From Roseomonas sp. E05 (GTDB lineage Bacteria > Pseudomonadota > Alphaproteobacteria > Acetobacterales > Acetobacteraceae), in NCBI RefSeq assembly GCF_030063475.1, contig NZ_JASIRT010000010.1, positions 62,001-126,000 on the forward strand: a stretch of 64,000 nt of DNA. Direction: 5' to 3'. This document shows positions 53,876-61,407 of the stretch, piece after piece. The translations under genes and the position numbers were made by a program. The stretch's first letter is position 1, and the number at the start of each line of letters is the position of its first letter. The notes below the pieces were generated by a model, which was not told the origin of the DNA, made no database searches, and saw nothing but the letters and a program-made list of their open reading frames with translations.

Positions 53876-54049
53876 TCACCGGGCAGGGGAGGGCGGCTTC
53901 GGCGGCAGGGCGCGGCCGCCGGGCTCACGCTGGCTCACCGCTCCCGGCACCTCCAGCAGCTTCTGCTGGCGGGCTGTCTCCGCCGCGCCCAGGCGCATGG
54001 CGGCGGCATTGTCGGTTCCACGGCTTGGGATGAGGGATATGACAGGCAA
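53876..54049 (-). CDS. Possible small protein, 57 aa, TTG start
   Basis: A TTG at 54049 lies 7 bases after a strong GGAGGAG site and opens a frame reading MPVISLIPSRGTDNAAAMRL, then a Gln/Lys helix (ARQQKLLEVPGAVSQ) and a Pro-rich end (PPKPPSPAR). The composition is more protein-like than nearby shadow frames. It is convergent with the IclR gene, whose stop is 13 bases away. No family is recognised. Confidence 0.4.
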   Translation of the reverse strand: MPVISLIPSRGTDNAAAMRLGAAETARQQKLLEVPGAVSQREPGGRALPPKPPSPAR

Positions 54050-54115
54050 GCGAAGTCTCCTCCAGCAGAGCGATCAGCCTCTGGCCGACCGCGCCTTGAG
54101 AAGCACTTCACGTCA

Positions 54116-54142
54116 GTGATGGTTTGATGATTCCACCATCAC
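54116..54142. promoter_or_regulatory. Hairpin around the cobC start
   Basis: GTGATGGT and ACCATCAC are perfect 8-bp arms with an 11-base loop that contains the candidate cobC start codons. In RNA it would hide the start; in DNA it could be an operator. I could not match it to a cobalamin riboswitch. Confidence 0.4.
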
Positions 54143-54723
54143 GTGTGCGAGATGGGACGAATGCGCGCCGCCCGGGAGCGGGGCGGGGAAGCACGGAGCC
54201 TGCCGTTGCCCTGGTCCGGCACCTGCCGACCGACATGCCGCCGGGCCACTGCTACGGCCGGCTGGACCTGCCGCCCGGCCGCGGGGCCGATCCTGCACCC
54301 GTGCTGGCAGCGCTGGGGGGCTTCCCGGCGGCACGGCTGATCAGCAGTCCGGCCCGGCGCTGCCGGGCGCTGGCGGAGGCGATCGGCGCCGCGCGGAGCC
54401 TGCCGGTGGTGCTCGACGCGCGCCTGCGGGAGCTGGATTTCGGCGCCTGGGAGGGGCTGGCCTGGGAAACCGTGCCGCGTGCCGCTCTGGATGCCTGGGC
54501 GGCCGATCCCTGGGGCTTCGCGCCGCCGGAGGGCGAGAGCGGTGCCGCGCTGGTGGCGCGGGTGCGGGCCGTCCATGCGGAGATCGGCACCGGAACGGTG
54601 GTCGTGGCGCATGGCGGCCCCCTGAAGGTGCTGGCGGCGCTGCTGGAAGAGCGGGCCGTGGATCTGCTGGCGCCCGCGCAGCCGATGGGCTCGGTTCATG
54701 TGGTGAGGGCGGCGAGTCCCTGA
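54127..54723 (+). CDS. cobC: Histidine phosphatase, alpha-ribazole phosphatase-like
   Basis: 198 aa from the ATG at 54127; TTG 54124 or GTG 54145 are alternatives. The N-terminal catalytic motif reads VRHLPTD, keeping Arg and His but with Leu where most relatives have Gly. The remaining family residues are present: SSPARRCRALAEAI, ELDFGAWEGL and the second His in VVAHGGPLKVL. In cobalamin synthesis this enzyme removes phosphate from alpha-ribazole phosphate or adenosylcobalamin phosphate. It is convergent with cobS-cobT-cobB, which supports the name. Confidence 0.82.
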   Translation: MIPPSRVRDGTNARRPGAGRGSTEPAVALVRHLPTDMPPGHCYGRLDLPPGRGADPAPVLAALGGFPAARLISSPARRCRALAEAIGAARSLPVVLDARLRELDFGAWEGLAWETVPRAALDAWAADPWGFAPPEGESGAALVARVRAVHAEIGTGTVVVAHGGPLKVLAALLEERAVDLLAPAQPMGSVHVVRAASP

Positions 54724-54732
54724 ACGAACGGA

Positions 54733-54772
54733 AGAAGATGGGGGTTCGGGGAATTCCTTCCCCCGGCCTTTG
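54733..54772. terminator. Family 1 repeat, right arm; terminator between cobC and cobS
   Basis: GAAGAAGATGGGGGTTCGGGG, then GGAATTCC and CCCCCGG, then CCTTTGTTCTT. It is the same arm as at 4517. It separates the convergent cobC and cobS and probably ends both messages. Confidence 0.55.
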
Positions 54773-54776
54773 TTCT

Positions 54777-55526
54777 TCAGCGCCATGCCACCAGGGCGCT
54801 GAGCGCGGCGCATTCCGCGATGACGGCGCAGGCGCCGAGCACGTCGCCGGTCTGGCCGCCGATCTGCGCCCGCGCCAGCGCCGTGAGCCCCGCTGCGCCG
54901 GCCAGGGCCGAGGCCAGGGCCAGCAGGGCCGCTCCGGCCGGCAGCAGCAGGCCCGCCAGCACCGCGGCGAGGACGGGTGCGGCCAGGGCGGCGCCCAGGG
55001 GCGGCCGGCCCAGCCCGGCGGCGAGGCCGTCGCGTCGCGCCGGGGGAAGGGTCAGCAGCGGCAGGAGCATCGCCGCGCGGGCCAGGGCGCCAGTGGCGAT
55101 CATCGCCGGCAGGGGGGCCGCGAGTTCGGCCAGCGCACCGCCGCGCAGGGTAAGCGCAAGCACCAGGGCGAGGGCGCCGAAGCTGCCGATGCGGCTGTCG
55201 CGCATGATCTCCAGCTTGCGGGGGCGGTCGCGGCCGCCGCCGAAGCCGTCGGCGGTGTCGGCCAGCCCGTCCTCGTGCAGGGCGCCGCTGGCCAGCAGCA
55301 TCACGGCCAGTGCCCATGGGGCGGCGAGGCCGGGCGGCAGGCCGGTGGCGGTGAGCAGGGCCTGCGTGCCGCCGCCGAGCGCGCCCACCACGGCGCCCGC
55401 GAGCGGCCAGGCCCAGGCGGCGCGGGCATGGCCGGCGGCGTCGGCGGGCTGCGGCAGGAAGCCGACCGGCAGGCGGGTGAGCAGGCCGAAGGCGGCGGCC
55501 AGCTCGGCCAGCCGGGCGCGCAGCAT
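54777..55526 (-). CDS. cobS: Adenosylcobinamide-GDP ribazoletransferase CobS
   Basis: 249 aa with six to seven membrane helices. The signature HEDGLADTADGFGGGRDR near residue 93, followed by KLEIMRDSRIGSFGALAL, is diagnostic. It joins adenosylcobinamide-GDP to alpha-ribazole phosphate or alpha-ribazole in the membrane, the last assembly step of cobalamin. The start overlaps the cobT stop by one base. Confidence 0.95.
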   Translation of the reverse strand: MLRARLAELAAAFGLLTRLPVGFLPQPADAAGHARAAWAWPLAGAVVGALGGGTQALLTATGLPPGLAAPWALAVMLLASGALHEDGLADTADGFGGGRDRPRKLEIMRDSRIGSFGALALVLALTLRGGALAELAAPLPAMIATGALARAAMLLPLLTLPPARRDGLAAGLGRPPLGAALAAPVLAAVLAGLLLPAGAALLALASALAGAAGLTALARAQIGGQTGDVLGACAVIAECAALSALVAWR

Positions 55527-56542
55527 CAGGTGCGGTCCGCCACGCCGGCCTCGGCGAAGGTGGCCATCCCCGCGTGGCAGGCCAGCGCCGCCCGCAGCAG
55601 CGGCACCGCCAGCGTGGCGCCGGAGGCCTCGCCGAGGCGCAGGCCGAGGTCGAGCAGCGCCTCCTGCTCCAGGGCGGCGAGCAGGCGCCGATGCCCCGCC
55701 TCGGCGGAGACATGGCCGACCCGGGCATGCTCCAGCCCGCCGGGGGCGAGGCGCGCCAGCGGGGCGGCGGCGGCGGTGCCGGTGAAGCCGTCGAGCAGCA
55801 CGGGAATGCCGCACCGGCGGGCCTCCAGCGTGGCGCCGAGGATGGCCGCCAGCTCGCGCCCGCCGAGGCGGCGCGCGGCCTCCAGCGGGTCCTGCCGCGC
55901 CTCGGGGTGGCGGGCGAGGGCGGCATCCACCGCCGCCTGCTTGCGGGAGAGCCCGGCGCCGTCCACGCCGGTGCCGCGCCCGGCCCAGTCGGCGCCGCCG
56001 CCGCCGAACAGCGCGGCGGCCAGGGCGGCGCCGGCGGTGGTGTTGGCGATGCCCATCTCGCCCAGGCAGAGCAGGTCGGCCTCCGGCGTCACCGCCGCCG
56101 CGCCGGTGGCGAGGGCATCGAGGAACTCGGCTTCCGTCATGGCGGCGGCCTCGGTGAAGTCGGCGGTGGGGCGGTCGAGCGCCAGCGGCACGACGCGCAG
56201 CGTGGCCCCGGCGAGCGCGGCGAGCTGGTTGATGGCCGCGCCCCCGGCGGCGAAGTTGGCCACCATCTGGGCCGTGACCTCCGCCGGATAGGGCGAGACG
56301 CCGCGCGCCGCGACGCCGTGGTTGCCGGCGAAGACCAGCACCTGCACCCGCTCCAGCCGCGGCATCGCCCGCCGCTGCCAGCGCGCCAGCCAGGCCACCA
56401 GCGCCTCCAGCCGGCCGAGGCTGCCGGGGGGCTTGGTGAGCAGCACCTGCCGCGCCTCGGCCGCGGCGGCGGCGGCCGCGTCGCCGGCCGGCGGGGCGAG
56501 GGCGGCGGCGCGGACGGCGGCGAGGCTGGAGAAGTCAGGCAT
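55526..56542 (-). CDS. cobT: Nicotinate-nucleotide-dimethylbenzimidazole phosphoribosyltransferase CobT
   Basis: 338 aa. It makes alpha-ribazole phosphate from nicotinate mononucleotide and the lower-ligand base. Motifs: TKPPGSLGRLEALVAWLA near residue 37, VFAGNHGVAARGVSPYP near 72 and LGEMGIANTTAGAAL near 168. The catalytic Glu region near 300 (HVSAEAGHRRLL) is kept. It overlaps both neighbours by one base, giving a coupled cobB-cobT-cobS series. Confidence 0.95.
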   Translation of the reverse strand: MPDFSSLAAVRAAALAPPAGDAAAAAAAEARQVLLTKPPGSLGRLEALVAWLARWQRRAMPRLERVQVLVFAGNHGVAARGVSPYPAEVTAQMVANFAAGGAAINQLAALAGATLRVVPLALDRPTADFTEAAAMTEAEFLDALATGAAAVTPEADLLCLGEMGIANTTAGAALAAALFGGGGADWAGRGTGVDGAGLSRKQAAVDAALARHPEARQDPLEAARRLGGRELAAILGATLEARRCGIPVLLDGFTGTAAAAPLARLAPGGLEHARVGHVSAEAGHRRLLAALEQEALLDLGLRLGEASGATLAVPLLRAALACHAGMATFAEAGVADRT

Positions 56543-57864
56543 CAGCGATCCTGCAGGGCGATGGCATGGAAGAAGCTGCCGCTGACCAAGCCGCGCCGCC
56601 CGCCGGACGGTCCGAGCGGCTGGCCGTTGGCGTCGGCGAGCTCGGCCAGCGGCGCGTCGGTGCCGGGCTCGGTCACGCGGGCATAGTGGAACTCGTGGCC
56701 GCGCAGCACGGCGCCCGCCGGGCCGAGCACCCCATCGGCCAGCAACCGGGCCTCGCGGTAGCCGAGATGCATCTTCCGCTTGGCGAAGCTGGTGGCGTGG
56801 CCGAGCAGCCCGGCCATGGCGTGGCGGGTGCCCTGGGCGTCCTCCAGCCCTTCGCCCAGCACCATGTAGCCGCCGCACTCGCCATGCACCGGCGCGCGCG
56901 CGGCGAAGCGGCGCAGCCCGCCGAGGAAGCGGCTGGCGGCGGCGAGGGGACCGGCATGCAGCTCGGGATAGCCGCCGGGCAGCCAGCAGGCGTCGCAGGC
57001 GGGCGGTGGCGGCTCGTCGGCGAGCGGCGAGAAGGGGTGCAGCGTGGCCCCGGCGTGCCGCCAGCCCGCCACCACATGCGGATAGAGGAAGCTGAAGGCG
57101 GCATCCTCGGCGACCGCGATGCGCTGGCCCGGCGGTGGCAGGGCGAGACCGCGTCCCGGTGGCTCGGCGGGAGGTGCGCCGGCGGCATGGGCGAGGACGG
57201 CGTCCAGGTCGAGATGCGCCTCGGCGAGGTCGGCCAGCCGCTCCAGCAGGGCGGGCAGCCTGCCCAGCTCACGGGCCTGCACCAGCCCGAGATGCCGCTC
57301 CGGCAGCGTGACGCCGGAGTCGCGCGGCAGGGCGCCGAGCACGGGCAGGCCGGTGGCGGCGATGGCTTCCGCCGCGCCGCGCCGGTGGCGCTCGCTGCCC
57401 ACCCGGTTCAGCACCACCCCCGCCACCCGCACCGCCGGGTGGTGGGTGGCGAAGCCGCGCGCCACCGCCGCCGCCGATTGCGACTGGCCCGAGACGTCCA
57501 GCACCAGCAGCACCGGCCAGCCGAAGCGGGCGGCGAGGTCGGCGGCGCTGCCCTGGCGGCCCGGGACGGGCCCGGCGCCGTCGAACAGGCCCATGGCGGA
57601 TTCGACGAGCAGGACGTCCTGCCCGGCCGCCGCCCCGGCGGCGACGGCGCCGAGCAGGGCGCCGGGCATCGCCCAGCTGTCGAGATTCGGACTCGGCCGG
57701 CCGCAGGCCGCGGCGTGGAAGGCGGGATCGATGTAGTCGGGGCCGGACTTGGCGGCGGCCACGGCCAGGCCGCGCCGGCGCAGCGCGGCCAGCAGGGCCA
57801 GCGTCACCGTGCTCTTGCCGGCGCCGGAGCGCGGCGCGCCGATCATCAGCCCGCGGCCCGCCAT
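56542..57864 (-). CDS. cobB: Cobyrinate a,c-diamide synthase
   Basis: 440 aa from the ATG at 57864. The N-terminal P-loop domain has GAPRSGAGKSTVTLALL near residue 7 and KSGPDYIDPAFH near 38. The C-terminal glutaminase domain has its nucleophile Cys in HGECGGYMVLGEG near 330 and a closing His in GHEFHYARV near 395. It amidates the a and c side chains of the corrin ring. It is the first gene of the coupled cobB-cobT-cobS series. Confidence 0.93.
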   Translation of the reverse strand: MAGRGLMIGAPRSGAGKSTVTLALLAALRRRGLAVAAAKSGPDYIDPAFHAAACGRPSPNLDSWAMPGALLGAVAAGAAAGQDVLLVESAMGLFDGAGPVPGRQGSAADLAARFGWPVLLVLDVSGQSQSAAAVARGFATHHPAVRVAGVVLNRVGSERHRRGAAEAIAATGLPVLGALPRDSGVTLPERHLGLVQARELGRLPALLERLADLAEAHLDLDAVLAHAAGAPPAEPPGRGLALPPPGQRIAVAEDAAFSFLYPHVVAGWRHAGATLHPFSPLADEPPPPACDACWLPGGYPELHAGPLAAASRFLGGLRRFAARAPVHGECGGYMVLGEGLEDAQGTRHAMAGLLGHATSFAKRKMHLGYREARLLADGVLGPAGAVLRGHEFHYARVTEPGTDAPLAELADANGQPLGPSGGRRGLVSGSFFHAIALQDR

Positions 57865-58242
57865 GCTTCCCTCCGCTCCGGGCATCCGCCGCCGCCCTCC
57901 CCATCTGCCTCGCCCGGGATGCGTTAGCACAGTTGGCGCGCAGGGGGAGGCGCAGGGGGAGGCGGAGGGGGAGGCGGAGGGCCCGAGGCGGAACGAAGAT
58001 GACGCCTGAGCAATCCGGGATAAGGGGCTGATTTGCTGCGGATGCAAACTGCGCCGAGGTTGATCGTTACCCTTGCTCTGCGCCGGGGCGGCACGGTATT
58101 CAGCGGCGGGCATTAACGCGCCGGTAGCCAAGGGGCCATACGGCCAGAGGCGTCGGCGCCTTCCTGCCCGACCAGCAGAATCCGCATTTCCGCAGCCAGT
58201 CCGCGGCACCACCGCGCGCAGTACACGATCGGAGAGAGGGGC
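57865..58242. other. 378-base divergent gap; no riboswitch recognised
   Basis: Upstream of cobB and of the exported-protein gene at 58243. It holds the 12-bp tandem repeat below and some AT-richer sequence near 58030-58070 that may hold promoters. I looked for the conserved B12-box pattern of cobalamin riboswitches and did not find it on either strand. Confidence 0.5.
57939..57981. repeat. 12-bp tandem repeat, 3.6 copies
   Basis: Unit CGSAGGGGGAGG (S is C or G) repeated three full times plus seven bases, about 75 bases upstream of the cobB start. The copies differ at one position. It is too short and unspaced to be CRISPR, and may vary in copy number between strains. Confidence 0.75.
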
Positions 58243-58827
58243 ATGGTTCAGCGCCACCTGCTTCCTGAGACGCGTTCCGCCCAACCCAGCCGCCTTGCCC
58301 GTGGCGCCCGCCGCGGGCTCGCCGGGCTGCTGATGCTCAGCACGCTCTGCGCGTCCACCGGCGCCTTTGCCGCGCCCTTCCGCTGCACCTCCGAGGAGCA
58401 GCAGAAGATGTTCGAGCTGTCGGCGCTGAAGACCGAGCTGATGGTGGTCGCCACCACCTGCCGGAATGAAGACGCCTACAACGCCTTCATCACCCGCTAC
58501 CGGCCGGTGCTCAGCAGCAACGACCACTCGGTGATCCAGCACTTCACCAGCCGCGACCGCCGCGCCGGGCAGAAGGCGAACGACACCTTCATCACCAACC
58601 TGGCCAATGCCCGCGCGCAGGAGGCGAACCGAGTCGGCGCCGACTATTGCGCGCGCAACGCCCAGCTCTTCAAGGAAGTGATGTCCCTTCCCAGCGCCAC
58701 TGAGCTGGCTCCCTACGCGGCCGCGAAGGATCTGCTGCCTGCCTCGATGGGCAGCTGTGTCCCCGCCGCCGCTCCCGCCGCCCCTGCCAAGGCGGCGCGC
58801 ACCCCCATCCGCAAGGCTTCCCGTTGA
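58243..58827 (+). CDS. Exported protein of unknown function
   Basis: 194 aa. A long N-region is followed by the hydrophobic GLAGLLMLSTLCASTGAFAA signal with an AFA cleavage site. The mature part starts APFRCTSEEQQKMFEL and contains four Cys (RCTS, TTCRN, DYCARN, GSC), which could make two disulfides, in a mostly helical domain. The C-terminus is Ala/Pro/Lys-rich. I do not recognise a characterised family. It is coupled to the next gene by a one-base overlap. GGAGAGAGGGG precedes the ATG. Confidence 0.75.
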   Translation: MVQRHLLPETRSAQPSRLARGARRGLAGLLMLSTLCASTGAFAAPFRCTSEEQQKMFELSALKTELMVVATTCRNEDAYNAFITRYRPVLSSNDHSVIQHFTSRDRRAGQKANDTFITNLANARAQEANRVGADYCARNAQLFKEVMSLPSATELAPYAAAKDLLPASMGSCVPAAAPAAPAKAARTPIRKASR

Positions 58828-59372
58828 TGCGTCATGCCTTGCTCTGGGCGTCGCTGGCCGTGCCGGCGCTGCTCGCCGCCTGCGCTAAGCCTGAAACGCC
58901 GGTCGTGCAGTCCACCCGCCCGGTCTATGCCATCGACATGATGGGCGCCGCCAAGCTCTGCACCGTCCCCGACGACCCGAAGCTGGTGGACGCGCAGCAG
59001 ACCGAAGTGGCGATGACCGTCGGCAATGACGGCGGCTGGTGCGGCGTGAAGGTCTCCCGCCCAGGCCCGGCGCCCTTCGACGCCGGCCTGCTGGTCGGTC
59101 GCCCGGAGCATGGCCGCGTGCAGGTGCACGCGGTCGGCGACTGGACCCGCGTGGACTATACGCCGGACCCGGGCTTCGTCGGCACGGATGCCTTCACCGT
59201 GCGCCTGCTGCCGGGCTCCACCACCCTGCGCGTCAACGCCACGGTGCAGGGCGTGGCGCAGCCGGTGGCGGCGGCCGCGCCGGTGGTGACGCCGCGGGTG
59301 ACCGCGCCGACGCCGGCCAGCACCAGCAGCAAGCCGGCCGCGAGCAAGACGACGACGCAGCGCAAGCGCTGA
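58827..59372 (+). CDS. Lipoprotein with cadherin-like (Ig-type) repeat
   Basis: 181 aa from the ATG at 58827. Lipobox LLAAC with Cys near residue 19. Residues about 105-135 read VDYTPDPGFVGTDAFTVRL, the closing strand pattern of bacterial Ig/cadherin-like domains, and two Cys (KLCTV, GWCGV) lie before it. The tail is Pro/Thr/Lys-rich, like a cell-wall or membrane-surface linker. Coupled to the exported protein upstream, so the two may act together at the cell surface. The cobalamin genes around them are not an obvious functional link. Confidence 0.72.
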   Translation: MRHALLWASLAVPALLAACAKPETPVVQSTRPVYAIDMMGAAKLCTVPDDPKLVDAQQTEVAMTVGNDGGWCGVKVSRPGPAPFDAGLLVGRPEHGRVQVHAVGDWTRVDYTPDPGFVGTDAFTVRLLPGSTTLRVNATVQGVAQPVAAAAPVVTPRVTAPTPASTSSKPAASKTTTQRKR

Positions 59373-59378
59373 GCGACA

Positions 59379-59408
59379 GGTCCGGGGGAGGAAGCCTTCC
59401 CCCGGACC
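59379..59408. terminator. Bidirectional hairpin between the lipoprotein gene and cobA
   Basis: GGTCCGGGGGA and TCCCCCGGACC, perfect 11-bp arms with an 8-base loop, placed between two convergent genes. It is related to the first stem of the family 2 repeats. No T-run. Confidence 0.55.
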
Positions 59409-59414
59409 CCGGCA

Positions 59415-60206
59415 TCACTCGGGCATCAGGCGCCGCCGCACCGGCACCACGCCGCCGATCGCCACCACCGCCGGAGCCTCCAGCCCGGCGCGGCGTACCG
59501 CCTCCGCCACCTCCGCGAGCGTCGAGACCAGCACCCGCTGGCGTGGCGTCGTCGCCTCCGCCACCACGGCGACCGGCGTCTCCGCCGCGAGGCCGCCGGC
59601 GAGCAGGGCGGCGGTGATCGCCTCCAGGCGGCGCATCGCCATGTAGAGCACCAGCGGCTGGCCGAGCCGCGCCAGCGCCGCCCAGTCCAGCGCCTCGGCC
59701 GCGCCCTCCGCCGCATGGCCGGTGGCCAGCACCACGGCCTGGTTCACGCCGCGCTGGGTCGCGGGGATGCCGGCGGCCGCCAGCCCGGCCAGGCCGGCGG
59801 TCAGCCCGGGCACCACGCGGAAGGGAATGCGGGCCTCGGCCAGCGCCAGCGCCTCCTCGCCGCCGCGGCCGAAGACATAGGGGTCGCCGCCCTTCAGGCG
59901 GACCACGCGGCGGCCGGCGCGGGCCTGCGCGATCAGCGCGGCGGTGATGTCGGCCTGCCGTGCCGAGGGGCGGCCGCCGCGCTTGCCCATGTCGAGCCGC
60001 TCGGCGCCCTCGGGGGCGAGGGCGAGGATGCGCGGGTCCACCAGCTCGTCATGCACCAGCGTCTCGGCCTGGGCGAGGCCGGCGACGGCATCCAGCGTGA
60101 GCTGGCCCGGGTCGCCCGGCCCGGCGCCGACCAGCCACACATGCCCGGCCTCCAGCACCGGGGCGGGGCGGCCGAGCAGGGCCTCCAGGGCGGCCAGCCG
60201 GTTCAT
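59415..60206 (-). CDS. cobA: Uroporphyrinogen-III C-methyltransferase (SUMT)
   Basis: 263 aa. Motifs of the tetrapyrrole methylase fold: VWLVGAGPGDPGQLTLDA near residue 23, LVHDELVDPRIL near 50, and VVRLKGGDPYVFGRGGEE near 98. It adds two methyl groups to uroporphyrinogen III, the branch point from heme to cobalamin and siroheme. No CysG-type N-terminal domain is present. Its start lies only 11 bases from the start of divergent cbiD. Confidence 0.93.
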   Translation of the reverse strand: MNRLAALEALLGRPAPVLEAGHVWLVGAGPGDPGQLTLDAVAGLAQAETLVHDELVDPRILALAPEGAERLDMGKRGGRPSARQADITAALIAQARAGRRVVRLKGGDPYVFGRGGEEALALAEARIPFRVVPGLTAGLAGLAAAGIPATQRGVNQAVVLATGHAAEGAAEALDWAALARLGQPLVLYMAMRRLEAITAALLAGGLAAETPVAVVAEATTPRQRVLVSTLAEVAEAVRRAGLEAPAVVAIGGVVPVRRRLMPE

Positions 60207-60217
60207 CGCGCCCCCGC

Positions 60218-61327
60218 ATGACAGAGCGTGGCGCCGGCGCTAGTGAGGAGGGCGTGTCGCGACAGGATGAACCGCTTCGCCGGGGCTGGACCACCGGCGC
60301 CTGCGCCACGGCGGCGGCGAAGGCCGCCTATGCCGCGCTGCGGACGGGCGCCTTCCCCGATCCCGTGACCATCACCCTGCCGCGCGGCGAGCAGCCGGCC
60401 TTCGCGCTGGCCGAGCACGCGCTGCTGCCGGATGGGGCGGCGATGGCGGCCATCGTGAAGGATGCCGGGGACGACCCGGACGTGACGCATGGGGCGCTGA
60501 TCCGCGTGGCGGTGCGGCTTTTGCCGCGGGGCAGCGGCGTTGCCTTCGCCGCCGGGGAGGGGGTGGGCACCGTCACGCTCCCCGGCCTGCCGCTGCCGCC
60601 GGGCGAGCCGGCCATCAACCCGGCGCCGCGCGCGATGATCCGCGCCGCGCTGGCGGAGGTCGCCGGCGGGGAGCCCGATGCGCGGGTGGAGGTCAGCATC
60701 CCCGGCGGCGAGCGGATCGCGCAGCGCACCATGAACCCGCGGCTCGGCATCCTGGGCGGGCTGTCCATCCTCGGCACCACGGGGGTGGTGGTGCCCTATT
60801 CCTGCGCGGCCTGGATCCACTCGATCCAGCGCGGCATCGACGTGGCGCGGGCGCTGGGGCTGGTGCATGTGGCGGGCGCCACCGGCAGCACCTCGGAGGC
60901 CGCGATCGCCCGGCTGGACGGGCTGCCGGAGCAGGCGCTGATCGACATGGGCGACTTCGTCGGCGGCATGCTGAAGTATCTGCGGGCGCATCCGGTGCCG
61001 CGCGTGACCGTCGCCGGCGGGCTGGCCAAGCTGACCAAGCTGGCGCAGGGGCGGCTGGACCTGCATTCCCGCCGGGGCGGGGTGGACCTGCCGGCGCTCG
61101 CTGAGCTGGCGCGCGACCTCGGGGCGGGCGAGGCGCTGGCCGGGGAGATCGCCGGGGCCAATACGGCGCTGGAGGCCTTCACCCTCGCGGCGCAGGCGGG
61201 GATTGCGCTGCCCGATGCGGTGGCGCGGCGTGCCCGGGCGGTGGCGCAGGGCGTGGTCGAGGGGTCGCCCGTGGCGGTGGATGTGGCGCTGTTCGGCCGT
61301 GACGGTACGCTGCTGGCACGCGCCTGA
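60218..61327 (+). CDS. cbiD: Cobalt-precorrin-5B (C1)-methyltransferase CbiD
   Basis: 369 aa from the ATG at 60218; a GTG at 60254 is an alternative. The diagnostic RRGWTTGACATAAAKAAY stretch is near residues 22-39. NPRLGILGGLSILGTTGVVVPYS (in pieces) near 170 and AGGLAKLTKLAQGRLDLHS near 267 also match. CbiD is the anaerobic-type C1 methylase. Its presence beside cobM and cobL, which are aerobic-pathway names, fits alphaproteobacteria that use CbiD in a hybrid route. Confidence 0.93.
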   Translation: MTERGAGASEEGVSRQDEPLRRGWTTGACATAAAKAAYAALRTGAFPDPVTITLPRGEQPAFALAEHALLPDGAAMAAIVKDAGDDPDVTHGALIRVAVRLLPRGSGVAFAAGEGVGTVTLPGLPLPPGEPAINPAPRAMIRAALAEVAGGEPDARVEVSIPGGERIAQRTMNPRLGILGGLSILGTTGVVVPYSCAAWIHSIQRGIDVARALGLVHVAGATGSTSEAAIARLDGLPEQALIDMGDFVGGMLKYLRAHPVPRVTVAGGLAKLTKLAQGRLDLHSRRGGVDLPALAELARDLGAGEALAGEIAGANTALEAFTLAAQAGIALPDAVARRARAVAQGVVEGSPVAVDVALFGRDGTLLARA

Positions 61328-61343
61328 ACGGCTCCCCGGCAGA

Positions 61344-61404
61344 CGGAAAAAAGAAGGGTCAAACCTATAGGCTTGACCGGGGGAATCCATTCCCCCGATC
61401 TTTT
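61344..61404. terminator. Family 1 repeat right arm with an inserted palindrome
   Basis: GGAAAAAAGAAG leads into a 22-bp near-perfect palindrome (GGTCAAA, CCTATAGG, CTTGACC; 61357-61378) not seen in other copies. Then comes the usual stem CGGGGGAAT CC ATTCCCCCG (61378-61397) and ATCTTTT. It terminates cbiD, and cobM ends on the other side. Confidence 0.6.
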
Positions 61405-61407
61405 CCC

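Noticed and set aside
57939-57981. CRISPR-like array
   Set aside because: Units are 12 bp, directly adjacent and without spacers, so it is a simple tandem repeat. No cas gene is present.
57865-58242. Cobalamin riboswitch upstream of cobB
   Set aside because: I looked for the B12-box and the conserved core elements on both strands here and around 53864-54145 and did not see them. A covariance-model search (Rfam RF00174) would settle it.
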